The notes beneath the pieces were generated by a model. The model was given only the letters and a program-made list of their open reading frames with translations. It had not been told where the DNA came from and ran no database searches. The translations under genes and the position numbers were made by a program. From positions 6,537-70,536 of the forward strand of contig CALABO010000008.1 of assembly GCA_937885575.1 (NCBI GenBank): a DNA stretch of 64,000 nucleotides, given 5' to 3'. The stretch is from an uncultured Pseudomonadota bacterium. Its GTDB lineage: Bacteria > Pseudomonadota > Alphaproteobacteria > Rs-D84. Positions 1 through 7,946 of this stretch are shown here, piece by piece (positions within the stretch are counted from its first letter, which is position 1; the number at the start of each line of letters is the position of its first letter).

Positions 1-244
1 TTATTGGCTCTACTTTTGAAAAACCACTTATATCAATTAAATTACGCAAACTTTCAGGCCGAACCCAGGCCGCAAATTCCGCCTGGGCCAATGCGATATC
101 TTGTTGCGCATCGCGAATTTTTTCGCGCACATGGCGCCGTTCATTATTTTGCGTGCGATAACAGACCTGTAATGCAACCGTAAGCGCAACAACCAAAATC
201 AGCATCGCCGACCCAATACGAAACATTTTTTCTTCTTCATTCAT
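1..244 (-). CDS. ftsL: Cell-division protein FtsL-like, C-terminus cut by window edge
   Basis: At least 81 codons are readable from the ATG at 244 with no stop before position 1. A short N-terminus is followed by one membrane segment (about residues 10-27, ending LQVCYRTQ) and then a charged helix ending in QAEFAAWVRPESLRNL. That matches the alphaproteobacterial FtsL signature, an acidic/aromatic stretch followed by RPERL. FtsL is a single-pass divisome protein working with FtsB/FtsQ in septal peptidoglycan synthesis. The gene lies 37 nt downstream of sufE rather than behind rsmH, so its place is unusual. ftsI would be expected just outside the window. The call rests on topology and this short motif only. 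Confidence 0.55.
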   Translation of the reverse strand, partial: MNEEEKMFRIGSAMLILVVALTVALQVCYRTQNNERRHVREKIRDAQQDIALAQAEFAAWVRPESLRNLIDISGFSKVEPI

Positions 245-281
245 CTTTCCACCAGAATAAAATCCTTTCGCGTGTATTGTA

Positions 282-644
282 TCACAAATTTTTCAAAAAA
301 CGAATCATAGAATTGACCCCGTTCAACCGCGCCGCACCAATATTTATTTTAAGTTCCAAAAACATCTTTTCCAAATCCATTTGCCGTATTTCATTCGGCA
401 CCTTGCCATCAACAATCGACAAGATTATAAACAAAATTCCACGCACAATCGCCGAATCGGCCACGCCATAGAAATTATTTTTTACCCGACAAATCTGAAC
501 AAACGATGTGCAACCGATTATTTCTGTGCACTCTGCGCCCGCCGGCACCGGCGCCAATTCTTTACCCAAATCCATAACGAATTCCAATTTTTCAACCGGG
601 TCAATTATGGAATCCAAAGTTTTTTTTATCTGTTCAAATTTCAT
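282..644 (-). CDS. sufE: Cysteine desulfuration protein SufE
   Basis: This 120-residue protein has the SufE fold signature. The acceptor cysteine lies at residue 45 in IIGCTSFV, matching the GCQSQV loop of SufE that takes the persulfide from SufS. The rest follows the family (YVMDLGKEL-like start, then a V-x-G-I-L-x-I-I-L helix region). It hands sulfur to the SufBCD scaffold for Fe-S cluster assembly in the cytoplasm. It is third in a minus-strand operon, 3 nt after sufT. sufBCD are not in the window. Confidence 0.9.
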   Translation of the reverse strand: MKFEQIKKTLDSIIDPVEKLEFVMDLGKELAPVPAGAECTEIIGCTSFVQICRVKNNFYGVADSAIVRGILFIILSIVDGKVPNEIRQMDLEKMFLELKINIGAARLNGVNSMIRFLKNL

Positions 645-647
645 TTT

Positions 648-962
648 TTACCAACCACTGTTTGTAAGGTCCAATTCAATTCGCGCGGCATCGGACATAC
701 GCGACAAATCCCACGCCGGTTCCCACACCAACTCTACATTGACCGCGGCCGGCGCAACAACCCGCGACACCGTATTTTTAACCTGATTCAAAATATCCTC
801 CATCATCGGACAAGTTGGACTGGTAAAAGTCATTTTAATATTCACCGCATCCTTTGCAATATCAATATCATACACCAATCCCATATCCCAAATGTTCACC
901 GGGATTTCCGGGTCATATACGGTTTTAAGCGCACCAATAATATCATCTTTTGTAAACGCCAT
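648..962 (-). CDS. sufT: MIP18/DUF59 family Fe-S assembly protein SufT
   Basis: This 104-residue protein has the MIP18 (DUF59) core: the start IIGALKTVYDPEIPVNIWDMGLVY and the conserved TSPTCPMM segment carrying the reactive cysteine. The end ...VELVWEPAWDLSRMSDAAR is typical of SufT/PaaD-like members. SufT helps Fe-S cluster maturation or delivery. It starts 2 nt after the sufS stop and is followed 3 nt later by sufE, so the three are almost certainly co-translated. Confidence 0.85.
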   Translation of the reverse strand: MAFTKDDIIGALKTVYDPEIPVNIWDMGLVYDIDIAKDAVNIKMTFTSPTCPMMEDILNQVKNTVSRVVAPAAVNVELVWEPAWDLSRMSDAARIELDLTNSGW

Positions 963-964
963 TT

Positions 965-2080
965 TTATTTCACTATTTTGTTTATCACATCAATTATTTT
1001 ATCTATATCATCGACTGTATTCCATGAACCGACGGAAATCCGCACCGACCCCGGGACACCCATACGCGCATGAATCCAAGACGCGCACATATTCCCCGCG
1101 CGCATACATATATTATTCGCACCAATCAACGCACCAACATCCAACGGATGCATACCGTCAACGACGAAACTTAAAATCGCCGCATCACGCGTGGTAAGAA
1201 TTTTTACCTTTGGATTTTTTTGCAATTCATCATACGCATGCTTTATCAAATCAAGATTCGGCCGATTTTTTTCCAAATAATCAATCGCCGGCACCATTCC
1301 CGCAATCTGGGTCAGTGGCAAAGTTCCCGCCTCCCACTTATCTGGACTTGTGTATAAATTTAGTGACGTATCTGTGACCTTGGCCACCATACCGCCACCG
1401 AATTTATCAGGGAAATATTTATCCGCATCGCGAATATATAAAATGCCAACACCGGTATCCGCACCAATTTTGTGCCCCGAAAACACCAAGAAATCACAAT
1501 CCCATTTTTTCACATCTATCTTTTCATGAACAACATATTGCGATGCATCAACAATCGTCACAACATCCGGATTTTTATTTCGCGCGGCGGCAATAATTGC
1601 ACGCACATCTTGCGCCCGCCCCAAAACATTAGACATCGCGGTTATAATTAAAAAGTCGGTCTTTGGCACGGAATTTGGATTGATATCAAAATTTTCATCC
1701 AGTTCGCATTTGAACATTTCGCGAATATGGCCGTCATACATCAATTCTTGCCATGGCAATCGCGCCGAATGATGATCCAAATCGGACACCGCAAAGGTCG
1801 ACATTTCCCGATACCATGGTTGCCGCGATAAAATATTCACAATACGATTCAGGCCATCCGTCGCACCCGATGTAAAGACAACCTGATTCGGTTCGGCATT
1901 TATAAATTCCGCCACACGCCGCCGCGCGGCCGCCACCATATCATCAACCGCCACCGCCCGCGCGCAGATTCCCCGCCCCGCATTGGCATAAGAATTCCGC
2001 AGGAAATCCGCCTCTGCGCTTATAACACATTCCGGCTTTTGTGCGGTCGCCGCGGCATCTAAGTATATGATTTTATTCAT
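965..2080 (-). CDS. sufS: Cysteine desulfurase SufS
   Basis: This is a PLP-dependent class-V aminotransferase-fold enzyme that strips sulfur from L-cysteine for Fe-S assembly. Visible family signatures are LDAAATAQKP at the N-terminus, FTSGATDGLN, DHHSARLPWQ, DASQYVVHEKIDV, and FSGHKIGADTGVG with the PLP lysine. The catalytic cysteine is in RAGNMCA near the end. The start is taken at the ATG at 2080, whose product begins directly with the LDAAATAQKP motif; a longer upstream frame would run through the promoter. At 371 residues it is somewhat shorter than typical SufS (about 400). It is first gene of sufS-sufT-sufE-ftsL and divergent from trxA. Confidence 0.9.
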   Translation of the reverse strand: MNKIIYLDAAATAQKPECVISAEADFLRNSYANAGRGICARAVAVDDMVAAARRRVAEFINAEPNQVVFTSGATDGLNRIVNILSRQPWYREMSTFAVSDLDHHSARLPWQELMYDGHIREMFKCELDENFDINPNSVPKTDFLIITAMSNVLGRAQDVRAIIAAARNKNPDVVTIVDASQYVVHEKIDVKKWDCDFLVFSGHKIGADTGVGILYIRDADKYFPDKFGGGMVAKVTDTSLNLYTSPDKWEAGTLPLTQIAGMVPAIDYLEKNRPNLDLIKHAYDELQKNPKVKILTTRDAAILSFVVDGMHPLDVGALIGANNICMRAGNMCASWIHARMGVPGSVRISVGSWNTVDDIDKIIDVINKIVK

Positions 2081-2108
2081 TTTGCGTTTTCCCTTGCATT
2101 TTGTTCGA

Positions 2109-2136
2109 ATTATAATACACTTGTGCAAAATATCAA
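2109..2136 (-). promoter_or_regulatory. Predicted promoter of the sufS operon
   Basis: On the minus strand, TTGATA (2136-2131) and TATAAT (2114-2109) are separated by 16 nt. The start codon at 2080 follows at a normal distance. No Fe-S regulator site (IscR/RirA type) was recognised. Confidence 0.6.
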
Positions 2137-2155
2137 CCAGCAAAGGAGAAAAAAT

Positions 2156-2473
2156 ATGTCGGTAAAACACGCAACTGACGATAATTTCACCGAATCAATT
2201 GGTGGCGCATTAACACTTGTTGACTTTTGGGCACCGTGGTGCGGACCGTGCCGTATGTTTGGCCCAATATTCGAAGGTGCATCGGACAAAATGTCGGACG
2301 TGAACTTTGTTAAATTCGAAGTTAACGAAGAAAACCGTCGCACACCAACTAAATACGGCATTCGCGGAATTCCATGCGTACTGGCATTCAAAAACGGCGA
2401 ATTGATAGAGGCACGTACCGGATTAATGGACGAAGAAACACTTGCCGCATGGATTGCGGAATTAAAAGGATAA
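2156..2473 (+). CDS. trxA: Thioredoxin
   Basis: This 105-residue protein has the full thioredoxin fold: VDFWAPWCGPCR with the redox pair at residues 29 and 32, the cis-proline segment GIRGIPCVLAFKNGE, and a C-terminal helix. It is a cytoplasmic disulfide reductant, recycled by TrxB (encoded at 32.8 kb). The start is ATG 2156, preceded by AAAGGAGA. It is followed 3 nt later by dksA. Confidence 0.92.
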   Translation: MSVKHATDDNFTESIGGALTLVDFWAPWCGPCRMFGPIFEGASDKMSDVNFVKFEVNEENRRTPTKYGIRGIPCVLAFKNGELIEARTGLMDEETLAAWIAELKG

Positions 2474-2476
2474 AAC

Positions 2477-2905
2477 ATGGCAAAGGCAAATTATAAAACT
2501 ATTAAACTTCCACCAAAATACACACCAAAAAAATCTGAACCATATATGTGTCCGGAACATTTGGCGTATTTTTATCAATTGCTAACTGCGCAAAAGGAAG
2601 AAATCACACGCCAAAATACGGCGGCACTAAATTCTGTGACCGCAACAACGGTTGCAAATTCTTCGATTACGGGCGACGAATTTGATAACGCGACCGCGGA
2701 ACAGGAAACATCTATGACACTGCGTATGGCGGAACGCGATAATAACTTGCTTGCCAAAATAAACAACGCACTTGACCGAATCGAAAACGGCACATTTGGA
2801 TACAGTGTTATATCCGGCGATGAAATCGGCCTTTCACGTATGCTGGCGCGACCACTTGCCACCATGACAATCGAAGAACAAGAAGAACACGAAAAAAGAA
2901 AATAA
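2477..2905 (+). CDS. dksA: RNA polymerase-binding transcription factor DksA
   Basis: This 142-residue DksA/TraR family protein has a long coiled coil with the acidic tip GDEFDNA, matching the DxxDxA tip that enters the RNA-polymerase secondary channel. The distal globular part reads FGYSVISGDEIGLSRMLARP. The four zinc-finger cysteines of enterobacterial DksA are absent. That is normal for many alphaproteobacterial DksA proteins, so I do not read it as inactivation. Expected role: ppGpp-dependent control of rRNA and amino-acid promoters. Confidence 0.88.
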   Translation: MAKANYKTIKLPPKYTPKKSEPYMCPEHLAYFYQLLTAQKEEITRQNTAALNSVTATTVANSSITGDEFDNATAEQETSMTLRMAERDNNLLAKINNALDRIENGTFGYSVISGDEIGLSRMLARPLATMTIEEQEEHEKRK

Positions 2906-2916
2906 GAAAACATAAA

Positions 2917-2950
2917 AACAGGCGACCCAAATCGCCTGTTATTTTTTATT
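2917..2950. terminator. Bidirectional hairpin terminator
   Basis: A perfect 9-bp stem, AACAGGCGA/TCGCCTGTT (2917-2925 with 2932-2940), has a 6-nt loop. A T tract follows on the plus strand and T-rich sequence on the minus strand. It separates convergent dksA and the orphan gene at 2946-3419. Confidence 0.85.
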
Positions 2951-3419
2951 TCTTTGGTTGTTGAACTTCAGCAGCCAACCGCGAATACACCCCCAACTTT
3001 GCCGCTTCTATCTCGGCCGCTTTTTCTTGACGTTTTCTCTCCTCTTCCGATTTACGCAGTTTTCGTTTCGCATCCTCCTGTTCATTATACAACTTTTCAA
3101 CATCACGATAAATTGATTGCACAACTTCATCGTATTTGACGTTCGGCATTTGTTTTTCCCCATACTTGAACCACTCATTTGCTAGTGGTGTCCCGTCACT
3201 GAAAGCACTGAAAGCGGCCCCCACCTTAATCCATTCAATTCCGTTTTCAATAACAGAATACCAATTCCAGTATCTATAATCTGCTACATAATCCTTTGAC
3301 CTGCCCAGCCAATTCTTTTTCTGCTTTACAACAGGAACTCTTTTATGTTCATATTCAAAAACTATGCTTATCCCTTTAGCTTTTTTCTGTTCTACAATCT
3401 CCGCAAGGGTCATTTTCAT
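2946..3419 (-). CDS. Hypothetical protein with C-terminal coiled coil
   Basis: I do not recognise this 157-residue protein. The N-terminal two thirds is rich in aromatic residues (DYRYWNWYSVIENGIEWIKVG) and looks globular. Residues about 100-145 are a highly charged helix (EDAKRKLRKSEEERKRQEKA-like), probably coiled coil. There is no signal peptide or membrane segment. The ATG at 3419 has AAAGGA upstream. It stands alone, convergent with dksA, with a repeat element upstream. Confidence 0.65.
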   Translation of the reverse strand: MKMTLAEIVEQKKAKGISIVFEYEHKRVPVVKQKKNWLGRSKDYVADYRYWNWYSVIENGIEWIKVGAAFSAFSDGTPLANEWFKYGEKQMPNVKYDEVVQSIYRDVEKLYNEQEDAKRKLRKSEEERKRQEKAAEIEAAKLGVYSRLAAEVQQPKK

Positions 3420-3529
3420 TTTTTATCCTTTTATTAATTAGATACTGGTCTCATAGTAACACAAAACCACACAATGTCAAGAGATTGTTGAATTTTGCTT
3501 TTTCCTTTTTACTAATTTGGATAATTATG

Positions 3530-3656
3530 ACGACACCTCCCGGCGTTCCACGCCGTACTCCTCTGGCCAGAGGAGAATTTTGCGCTCTGGAATCAAGTTC
3601 CCCTCTGGCTAGAGGGGGGTCTCGCTGTAGCGATAGCGAAAGCGGACGGGGTGTCG
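3530..3656 (+). repeat. Palindromic repeat element family 1, full copy
   Basis: This fills most of the gene-free stretch 3420-3721. Outer inverted ends are CGACACCTCCC and CGGGGTGTCG. Inside are two hairpin cores, CTCCTCTGGCCAGAGGAG and CCCCTCTGGCTAGAGGGG. Homologous copies lie at 4893-5010 (reverse orientation) and 49545-49662. Half or rearranged copies lie near 25797, 27315, 35024 and inside mnmE. No gene is seen here; a 63-codon open frame within it is a by-product of the repeat. Confidence 0.85.
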
Positions 3657-3693
3657 CAAAACATATCTACATCTAAAACCAACAACACCATAA

Positions 3694-3726
3694 AAAACAG
3701 GCGGGTTTTACCGCCTGTTTTTTATT
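3694..3726. terminator. Hairpin terminator downstream of tatA
   Basis: ACAGGCGG (3697-3704) pairs with CCGCCTGT (3711-3718), extended by A/T pairs on both sides, with a T tract on either strand. It ends the minus-strand tatA transcript. Confidence 0.85.
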
Positions 3727-3943
3727 TCTTTTTTTGCACCCGATGCGCCGCGGGTTTCTTTTTCGGTGCGGATTTAGAATCCGCCGCTATCGCCTTTTTA
3801 TCATCAGTTTTCATTTCTTTTTTGAAAACATTCAACCCATGGGCAAGGTTCCGCATCATACCCGGAATCTTCGCGTGGCCGAACAAAATGACCAACAGTA
3901 AAACAATAACCAGTATTTCCATCCAACCCAATCTTCCAAACAT
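3722..3943 (-). CDS. tatA: Sec-independent translocase subunit TatA
   Basis: This 73-residue protein has TatA layout: one N-terminal membrane helix (WMEILVIVLLLVILFG), the FG hinge, an amphipathic helix (KIPGMMRNLAHGLNVFKKEMK) and a charged Lys/Ala-rich tail. It forms the pore-like assembly of the twin-arginine export system. The start is ATG 3943 because AAGGAG lies 6 nt upstream; the upstream in-frame GTG at 3958 would put that site inside the gene. tatB and tatC are not in the window. A TTAGTG repeat abuts the ribosome-binding site. Confidence 0.9.
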   Translation of the reverse strand: MFGRLGWMEILVIVLLLVILFGHAKIPGMMRNLAHGLNVFKKEMKTDDKKAIAADSKSAPKKKPAAHRVQKKK

Positions 3944-3955
3944 ATCAAACTCCTT

Positions 3956-3986
3956 CACTAACCACTAACACTTACACTAACCACTA
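3956..3986 (-). repeat. TTAGTG-type repeat beginning at a stop codon
   Basis: Read on the minus strand, the run starts with the TAG stop of the SPOR gene (3986-3984). It continues as TAGTGGTTAGTGTAAGTG and further TTAGTG units up to the tatA ribosome-binding site. It is one of ten copies in the window. Confidence 0.8.
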
Positions 3987-4823
3987 TTTTGCGACATAAC
4001 AATCAAGTCCATCGGACTTTGCATTGCGACAGAACCCATTTGCATCACCCGAAGACGCAAACGCAATACGCAAACGATATGTCGTCGTTCCGTTCGGCAA
4101 TACCGCGGCCAATATCACGAACTGTTTGCCCACGAACAAGTTTTGATGTCCGGCGCGAATCTTTTTCTCGGCGGCTTCGGCGGCGGCGCGTGTGCCATAT
4201 GAACCAAATTGCACATACCAACCACCATTTGCAACCTTTTGCGCGGCGGGCTTTGGCGCCGGTTTCGGTTTTGCCGGTGTTTTAACTTCCTTTGGTGCGG
4301 GTGCCGGAACAGGTTTCGGTGTCACAGTCGCACGCTCTGGATTAAACGTCACATCTTTTCTATCCTCTATCACACGAACATTTTGATTCGGTTGCGGCGC
4401 AACCTCCACCGGTTGTGGTGCGGGCTGAACAACCTGAACCGGTTGCGGTGCAACCTGGACGGGCTGTGGCACAGGCGCGGGCCGCATATCACCCACCGGC
4501 ATTTGCTGCACAGGCATAGTTTGCACCTGTACCGGCTGTGGCACCGGCATCGGACGCGGCGCGGGCATAATCATTTCCGGTTCGCGTTCTTCGACCATAA
4601 CGGGCGCACCAAGGTCAACTTCTATCGAAGACGATGAATTATTGCTTACCACGCGGACAATGATAACGACCGCCAAAACGATAATTGCAACCCCAATCGC
4701 CAACAGCAACCAAGGCCGATGTGGCCGCGGCGTTACGAAAGGCACCGCATCAGGCAAACCCTCGTCCGCCGTACCATCGGCATCGTCCAAATCCAAAAGT
4801 TCTAATTCTTCTGTATCACTCAT
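3984..4823 (-). CDS. SPOR-domain membrane protein
   Basis: The protein has 279 residues. An acidic cytoplasmic N-terminus is followed by one membrane helix (about 39-60, WLLLAIGVAIIVLAVVIIV) and a long Pro/Gln/Val-rich periplasmic linker with repeated PQPVQV motifs (about 85-190). It ends in a SPOR domain (about 200-279, starting GGWYVQFGSYGTRAAAEAA). SPOR domains bind denuded glycan strands at the septum, so a role in division or envelope remodelling is likely. The stop codon is the first unit of a TTAGTG repeat. Confidence 0.82.
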   Translation of the reverse strand: MSDTEELELLDLDDADGTADEGLPDAVPFVTPRPHRPWLLLAIGVAIIVLAVVIIVRVVSNNSSSSIEVDLGAPVMVEEREPEMIMPAPRPMPVPQPVQVQTMPVQQMPVGDMRPAPVPQPVQVAPQPVQVVQPAPQPVEVAPQPNQNVRVIEDRKDVTFNPERATVTPKPVPAPAPKEVKTPAKPKPAPKPAAQKVANGGWYVQFGSYGTRAAAEAAEKKIRAGHQNLFVGKQFVILAAVLPNGTTTYRLRIAFASSGDANGFCRNAKSDGLDCYVAK

Positions 4824-4850
4824 GATATTTTTCTCCCTTTGATACAGGAT

Positions 4851-4878
4851 ATTATATCATAAAAAAACAATATCACAA
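4851..4878 (-). promoter_or_regulatory. Predicted promoter of the SPOR gene
   Basis: On the minus strand, TTGTGA (4878-4873), a 16-nt spacer and TATAAT (4856-4851) precede the ATG at 4823. Confidence 0.6.
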
Positions 4879-4892
4879 AAATTATTTTTTTC

Positions 4893-5010
4893 GCGACACC
4901 CCGCCCTACAGGCACCCCTCTAGCCAGAGGGGAACTTGGGCCACAACAAGACAAGAACAAAATTCTCCTCTGGCCAGAGGAGTACGACGTGGAACGCCGG
5001 GAGGTGTCGC
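4893..5010 (-). repeat. Palindromic repeat element family 1, full copy, reverse orientation
   Basis: Same structure as the copy at 3530-3656, but inverted. It begins GCGACACCCCGCCC and ends GGGAGGTGTCGC, with CCCCTCTAGCCAGAGGGG and CTCCTCTGGCCAGAGGAG hairpins inside. The two copies face each other across tatA and the SPOR gene. Confidence 0.85.
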
Positions 5011-5048
5011 AATTACAAAATATCCAATTTTAATTACACATCAACAAA

Positions 5049-5192
5049 TTATTTTGTGGGACGCGCACCAAAGTTTGGTGGCACAATCAGTTTATGATTT
5101 TGTTCGACAATCGGTTCGGTTTCGCAAGACCGCGTGCACGCGCCCAACACAACCGGCATCAACATAACAAAAGCTAAAATTATTTTTTTCAT
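5049..5192 (-). CDS. Small lipoprotein, BamF/DUF3035-like
   Basis: A 47-residue gene. The ATG at 5192 is preceded by GGAAAGGAT. It encodes a lipoprotein signal (MKKIILAFVMLMPVVLGAC, lipidated Cys19). A short tail ends KLIVPPNFGARP, resembling the L-x-x-PP-[DN]F-x-x-RP motif of the alphaproteobacterial BamF/DUF3035 family. If the likeness is real it is a much reduced member. It is downstream of thrS with a stem-loop between. Confidence 0.7.
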   Translation of the reverse strand: MKKIILAFVMLMPVVLGACTRSCETEPIVEQNHKLIVPPNFGARPTK

Positions 5193-5215
5193 ATCCTTTC
5201 CTTTTTTATAATTAT

Positions 5216-5237
5216 GCCCCAATCAAACGATTGGGGC
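5216..5237. terminator. Intergenic stem-loop after thrS
   Basis: GCCCCAATC/GATTGGGGC forms a perfect 9-bp stem with an AAAC loop. On the minus strand (thrS direction) the tail is A/T rich but not a clean T tract. It may therefore be a weak terminator or a processing or stability hairpin before the small lipoprotein. Confidence 0.5.
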
Positions 5238-5260
5238 AACGATTTTTTATCACACAGGAA

Positions 5261-7018
5261 TTATATATCCAAGTCCCTGTTCTTAATTTTACTTTTAAGG
5301 TTTTGAATAAAATCATCCAATTGGACATTAAATTCCTGTTTCCCATCACGACGTCTTACAGATATTGTTTGCGATTCTAATTCTTTATCACCAACAATAA
5401 TCATGTAAGGAATCTGTTTCAGTTGTGCATTACGTATCTTTTTCTGCATACTTTCCGAAGAATAATCTTTCTTGATACGCAAGCCCGCCGTAGCAGTTTT
5501 TATTTCTACATTTTGCAACTTTTCTGCGATACTGTCCGCGTACACTTTGCAACGGTCAGAAATCGGAATAATTACCGCATGCACCGGCGACAACCAAACC
5601 GGCAATTTTCCGGCCAAATGTTCCAACATCAGCCCCATAAACCGCCCCAAAGAACCGTAAACAGTCCGGTGAATAAGAATCGGTGTCTTCTTATTGCCAT
5701 CTTTATCTATGTACACACAGTTAAAGTTTCGTGGCAATTGAAAATCCAATTGAATAGTCCCAGTTTGCCATTCACGTCCCAAACTATCAACCATTTGAAT
5801 ATCTAACTTTGGACCATAAAACGCACCATCTTTTTCCTTGATTCCGAATCCATTATTTCCGAATCGGTTAACCAAGATTTTTTTCAAAATGGTTTCTGCC
5901 TTGTTCCAAGTTTCAATATCACCCATAAAGTCATCAGGTCTTGTTGATAATTTGATAAAATATTTCATATCAAACAACTTATAGTAATATTGAATTATAT
6001 CAATAATACGATTATATTCGTCTTCTATCATATCTTCACTGATGAAAATATGTGCATCGTCTTGATTAAATTCATATGTTCTAAACAAGCCGTTTAAAGC
6101 CCCTGAATTTTCATAACGATAAAGCATATCTGCATCAGCCATACGCCAAGGCAAATCATGATAACTGCGTGGTTCATGTTGGTACGCGACAATAGAATTT
6201 GGACAAGACATAGGTGCCAAAGCAAAAACATTATTGTCGTCTTCTTTGAACACAAACATACTATCCTTATAGTGATCCCAATGTCCACTTGTTTCATACA
6301 ATTCTTTTTTGTTCATGAGTGGTGAACGGAATTCAAAATAACCGTGTTTTTCATGATATTCCGACCAAAAGTTATACAACTCACGATAAACAATCCACCC
6401 ACCCGGCATATAGTACGGAACACCAGGCGATCTTTCATCAAAGAAAAACAAACCCAACGCCGGCCCAATTTTTCTATGGTCGCGTTTTGCGGCTTCTTCT
6501 TGCATTTTAAGGAAGTTATCCAATTCTTCTTTACTTGCAAACGCGTCAACATAGATACGTTGCAACATTTTATTTTTCGAATCGCCCTTCCAATACGCGC
6601 CGGCGACACTGCGAATCTTGAAACCATCACGCGGCAAATCTTTGGAACTTTCCACATGCGGCCCGCGACACAGATCGGTAAAATCGCGGAAAGTATAAAT
6701 CGACAGTTTTTCGCCCGCCGCATCGTATTCGTTCAACCATTCCATTTTATACGGCTGGTCCGCAAAGATTTTTTTCGCTTCGTCCAGGTCGACAATTTTC
6801 TGTTCAAAACGACCGTTTGATTTAATCAATTCGCGCATTTCCCGTTCAATCTTTTCAAAATCTTCTTCGGAAAAGCGATAATCGGTATCAAAGTCGTAAT
6901 AGAATCCGTTTTCAATCGCCGGCCCACCCGCAAACTTTACATCCGGGTGCAGTTTTTGCACCGCCGCCGCCATCACGTGCGCCAACGAGTGCCTAATCAT
7001 TTCAATTGGATATGACAT
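5261..7018 (-). CDS. thrS: Threonyl-tRNA synthetase without TGS domain
   Basis: The enzyme has 585 residues. It begins straight at the editing domain (HSLAH at residues 10-14, later CRGPHVES). A class-II catalytic core follows with the zinc cysteine in APMSCPN and the motif-3 region HRTVYGSLGRF, then an anticodon-binding domain (LSPVHAVIIPISD...). The usual N-terminal TGS domain of about 60 residues is absent. The ATG at 7018 has a good AAGGAAT site and no open frame extends it. It charges tRNA-Thr. Confidence 0.93.
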   Translation of the reverse strand: MSYPIEMIRHSLAHVMAAAVQKLHPDVKFAGGPAIENGFYYDFDTDYRFSEEDFEKIEREMRELIKSNGRFEQKIVDLDEAKKIFADQPYKMEWLNEYDAAGEKLSIYTFRDFTDLCRGPHVESSKDLPRDGFKIRSVAGAYWKGDSKNKMLQRIYVDAFASKEELDNFLKMQEEAAKRDHRKIGPALGLFFFDERSPGVPYYMPGGWIVYRELYNFWSEYHEKHGYFEFRSPLMNKKELYETSGHWDHYKDSMFVFKEDDNNVFALAPMSCPNSIVAYQHEPRSYHDLPWRMADADMLYRYENSGALNGLFRTYEFNQDDAHIFISEDMIEDEYNRIIDIIQYYYKLFDMKYFIKLSTRPDDFMGDIETWNKAETILKKILVNRFGNNGFGIKEKDGAFYGPKLDIQMVDSLGREWQTGTIQLDFQLPRNFNCVYIDKDGNKKTPILIHRTVYGSLGRFMGLMLEHLAGKLPVWLSPVHAVIIPISDRCKVYADSIAEKLQNVEIKTATAGLRIKKDYSSESMQKKIRNAQLKQIPYMIIVGDKELESQTISVRRRDGKQEFNVQLDDFIQNLKSKIKNRDLDI

Positions 7019-7199
7019 AATAAATTCCTTTTTTTATTGTAAGATTTTCAAACTGTTTGATTATATTCGTGCGCCATAAAAAACGCAAATAGAAATTACC
7101 GTACCCCCGCGGGGGTCGTTGTGGTCGTGGTTGTGAAAAAGAACAAAAATTGCTTCATAACGACCGCATTATATTACAACCGAATCGAAAAGTCAACCG

Positions 7200-7946
7200 C
7201 TATACATCCAATATCGCACCGTACAGAACTGCAAAGAAAAAACACACTGTTCCGGCGATTACAAATAAATGCCAAATCGCATGCGAAAACTTTAATTTCC
7301 GCCAAAGGTAAAATACCACCCCAATCGAATACGAAAGCCCGCCGGCAAGGATAAACCACAATCCCCGCGCCGGCACACGTGCCAACATAATCGGCAAAAT
7401 AAATATCAATGTCCACCCCATCAACAAATAAAGCGCAACAACCCATTTGGGCTGTTGCCGGGGATTACGAATTTTGACTATTGCGCCAAAAATTACAATC
7501 GCCCATAAAATTCCGAACACCGTCCAACCCAAACCGCCACGCAAATTCACCAACAAAAACGGCGTGTATGTGCCGGCAATCAATGCATAGATGGCAACAC
7601 TGTCCCACACTTCGAAAAAACATTCGCCACGCCGCCCAATAAGTGCATGGCACATTGTTGAACCAAAATAAAGCGTGAACATAGTGAACCCAAAAATCGC
7701 ACACGACACAACCGACCAAGCGTTTCCGTAAATTGCCGCGAACACCACAAGCAATGTTAAACCCGCAATCGCAAGCCCAATACCAATTCCATGCGTTAGG
7801 ATATTCAACACTTCTTCGCCATGCGTCGACCGCCGTTCCCATCGAAAAAGCCCTGTCGCGCGCAGACACCGCAACAACCGCGACGCATGCCGGTCGCCAC
7901 GAACCCGCTTTAATTTCGTTCTAACAATTTTACGATTTTTGGTCAT
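7200..7946 (-). CDS. Hemolysin III / PAQR-family membrane protein
   Basis: A basic N-terminus of about 45 residues is followed by seven hydrophobic helices. Family motifs are NILTHGIGIGLAIAG, STMCHAL and FSHAIWHLFVIAG, with the histidines that bind metal in PAQR hydrolases. Despite the name, most bacterial members are of unknown role in membrane lipid homeostasis. The start ATG (7946) overlaps the gltX stop (ATGA), so the two are translationally coupled. It is 248 residues, slightly longer than usual because of the basic extension. Confidence 0.85.
   Translation of the reverse strand: MTKNRKIVRTKLKRVRGDRHASRLLRCLRATGLFRWERRSTHGEEVLNILTHGIGIGLAIAGLTLLVVFAAIYGNAWSVVSCAIFGFTMFTLYFGSTMCHALIGRRGECFFEVWDSVAIYALIAGTYTPFLLVNLRGGLGWTVFGILWAIVIFGAIVKIRNPRQQPKWVVALYLLMGWTLIFILPIMLARVPARGLWFILAGGLSYSIGVVFYLWRKLKFSHAIWHLFVIAGTVCFFFAVLYGAILDV

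Noticed and set aside
381..1073. A 230-codon open frame on the plus strand
   Set aside because: It runs antisense across sufE, sufT and the end of sufS, has no ribosome site and its translation is rich in His/Asn/Arg as expected for a shadow frame.
2477..2905. DksA lacking zinc cysteines read as a degenerate gene
   Set aside because: Alphaproteobacterial DksA proteins commonly lack them; the acidic coiled-coil tip is intact.
3485..3676. A 63-codon open frame
   Set aside because: Lies entirely over palindromic element family 1 and encodes its hairpins; no ribosome site.
7101..7116. GC palindrome ACCCCCGCGGGGGT upstream of thrS
   Set aside because: A perfect palindrome, but isolated, with no second copy and no clear link to a promoter; not enough to call an operator or T-box-like leader.
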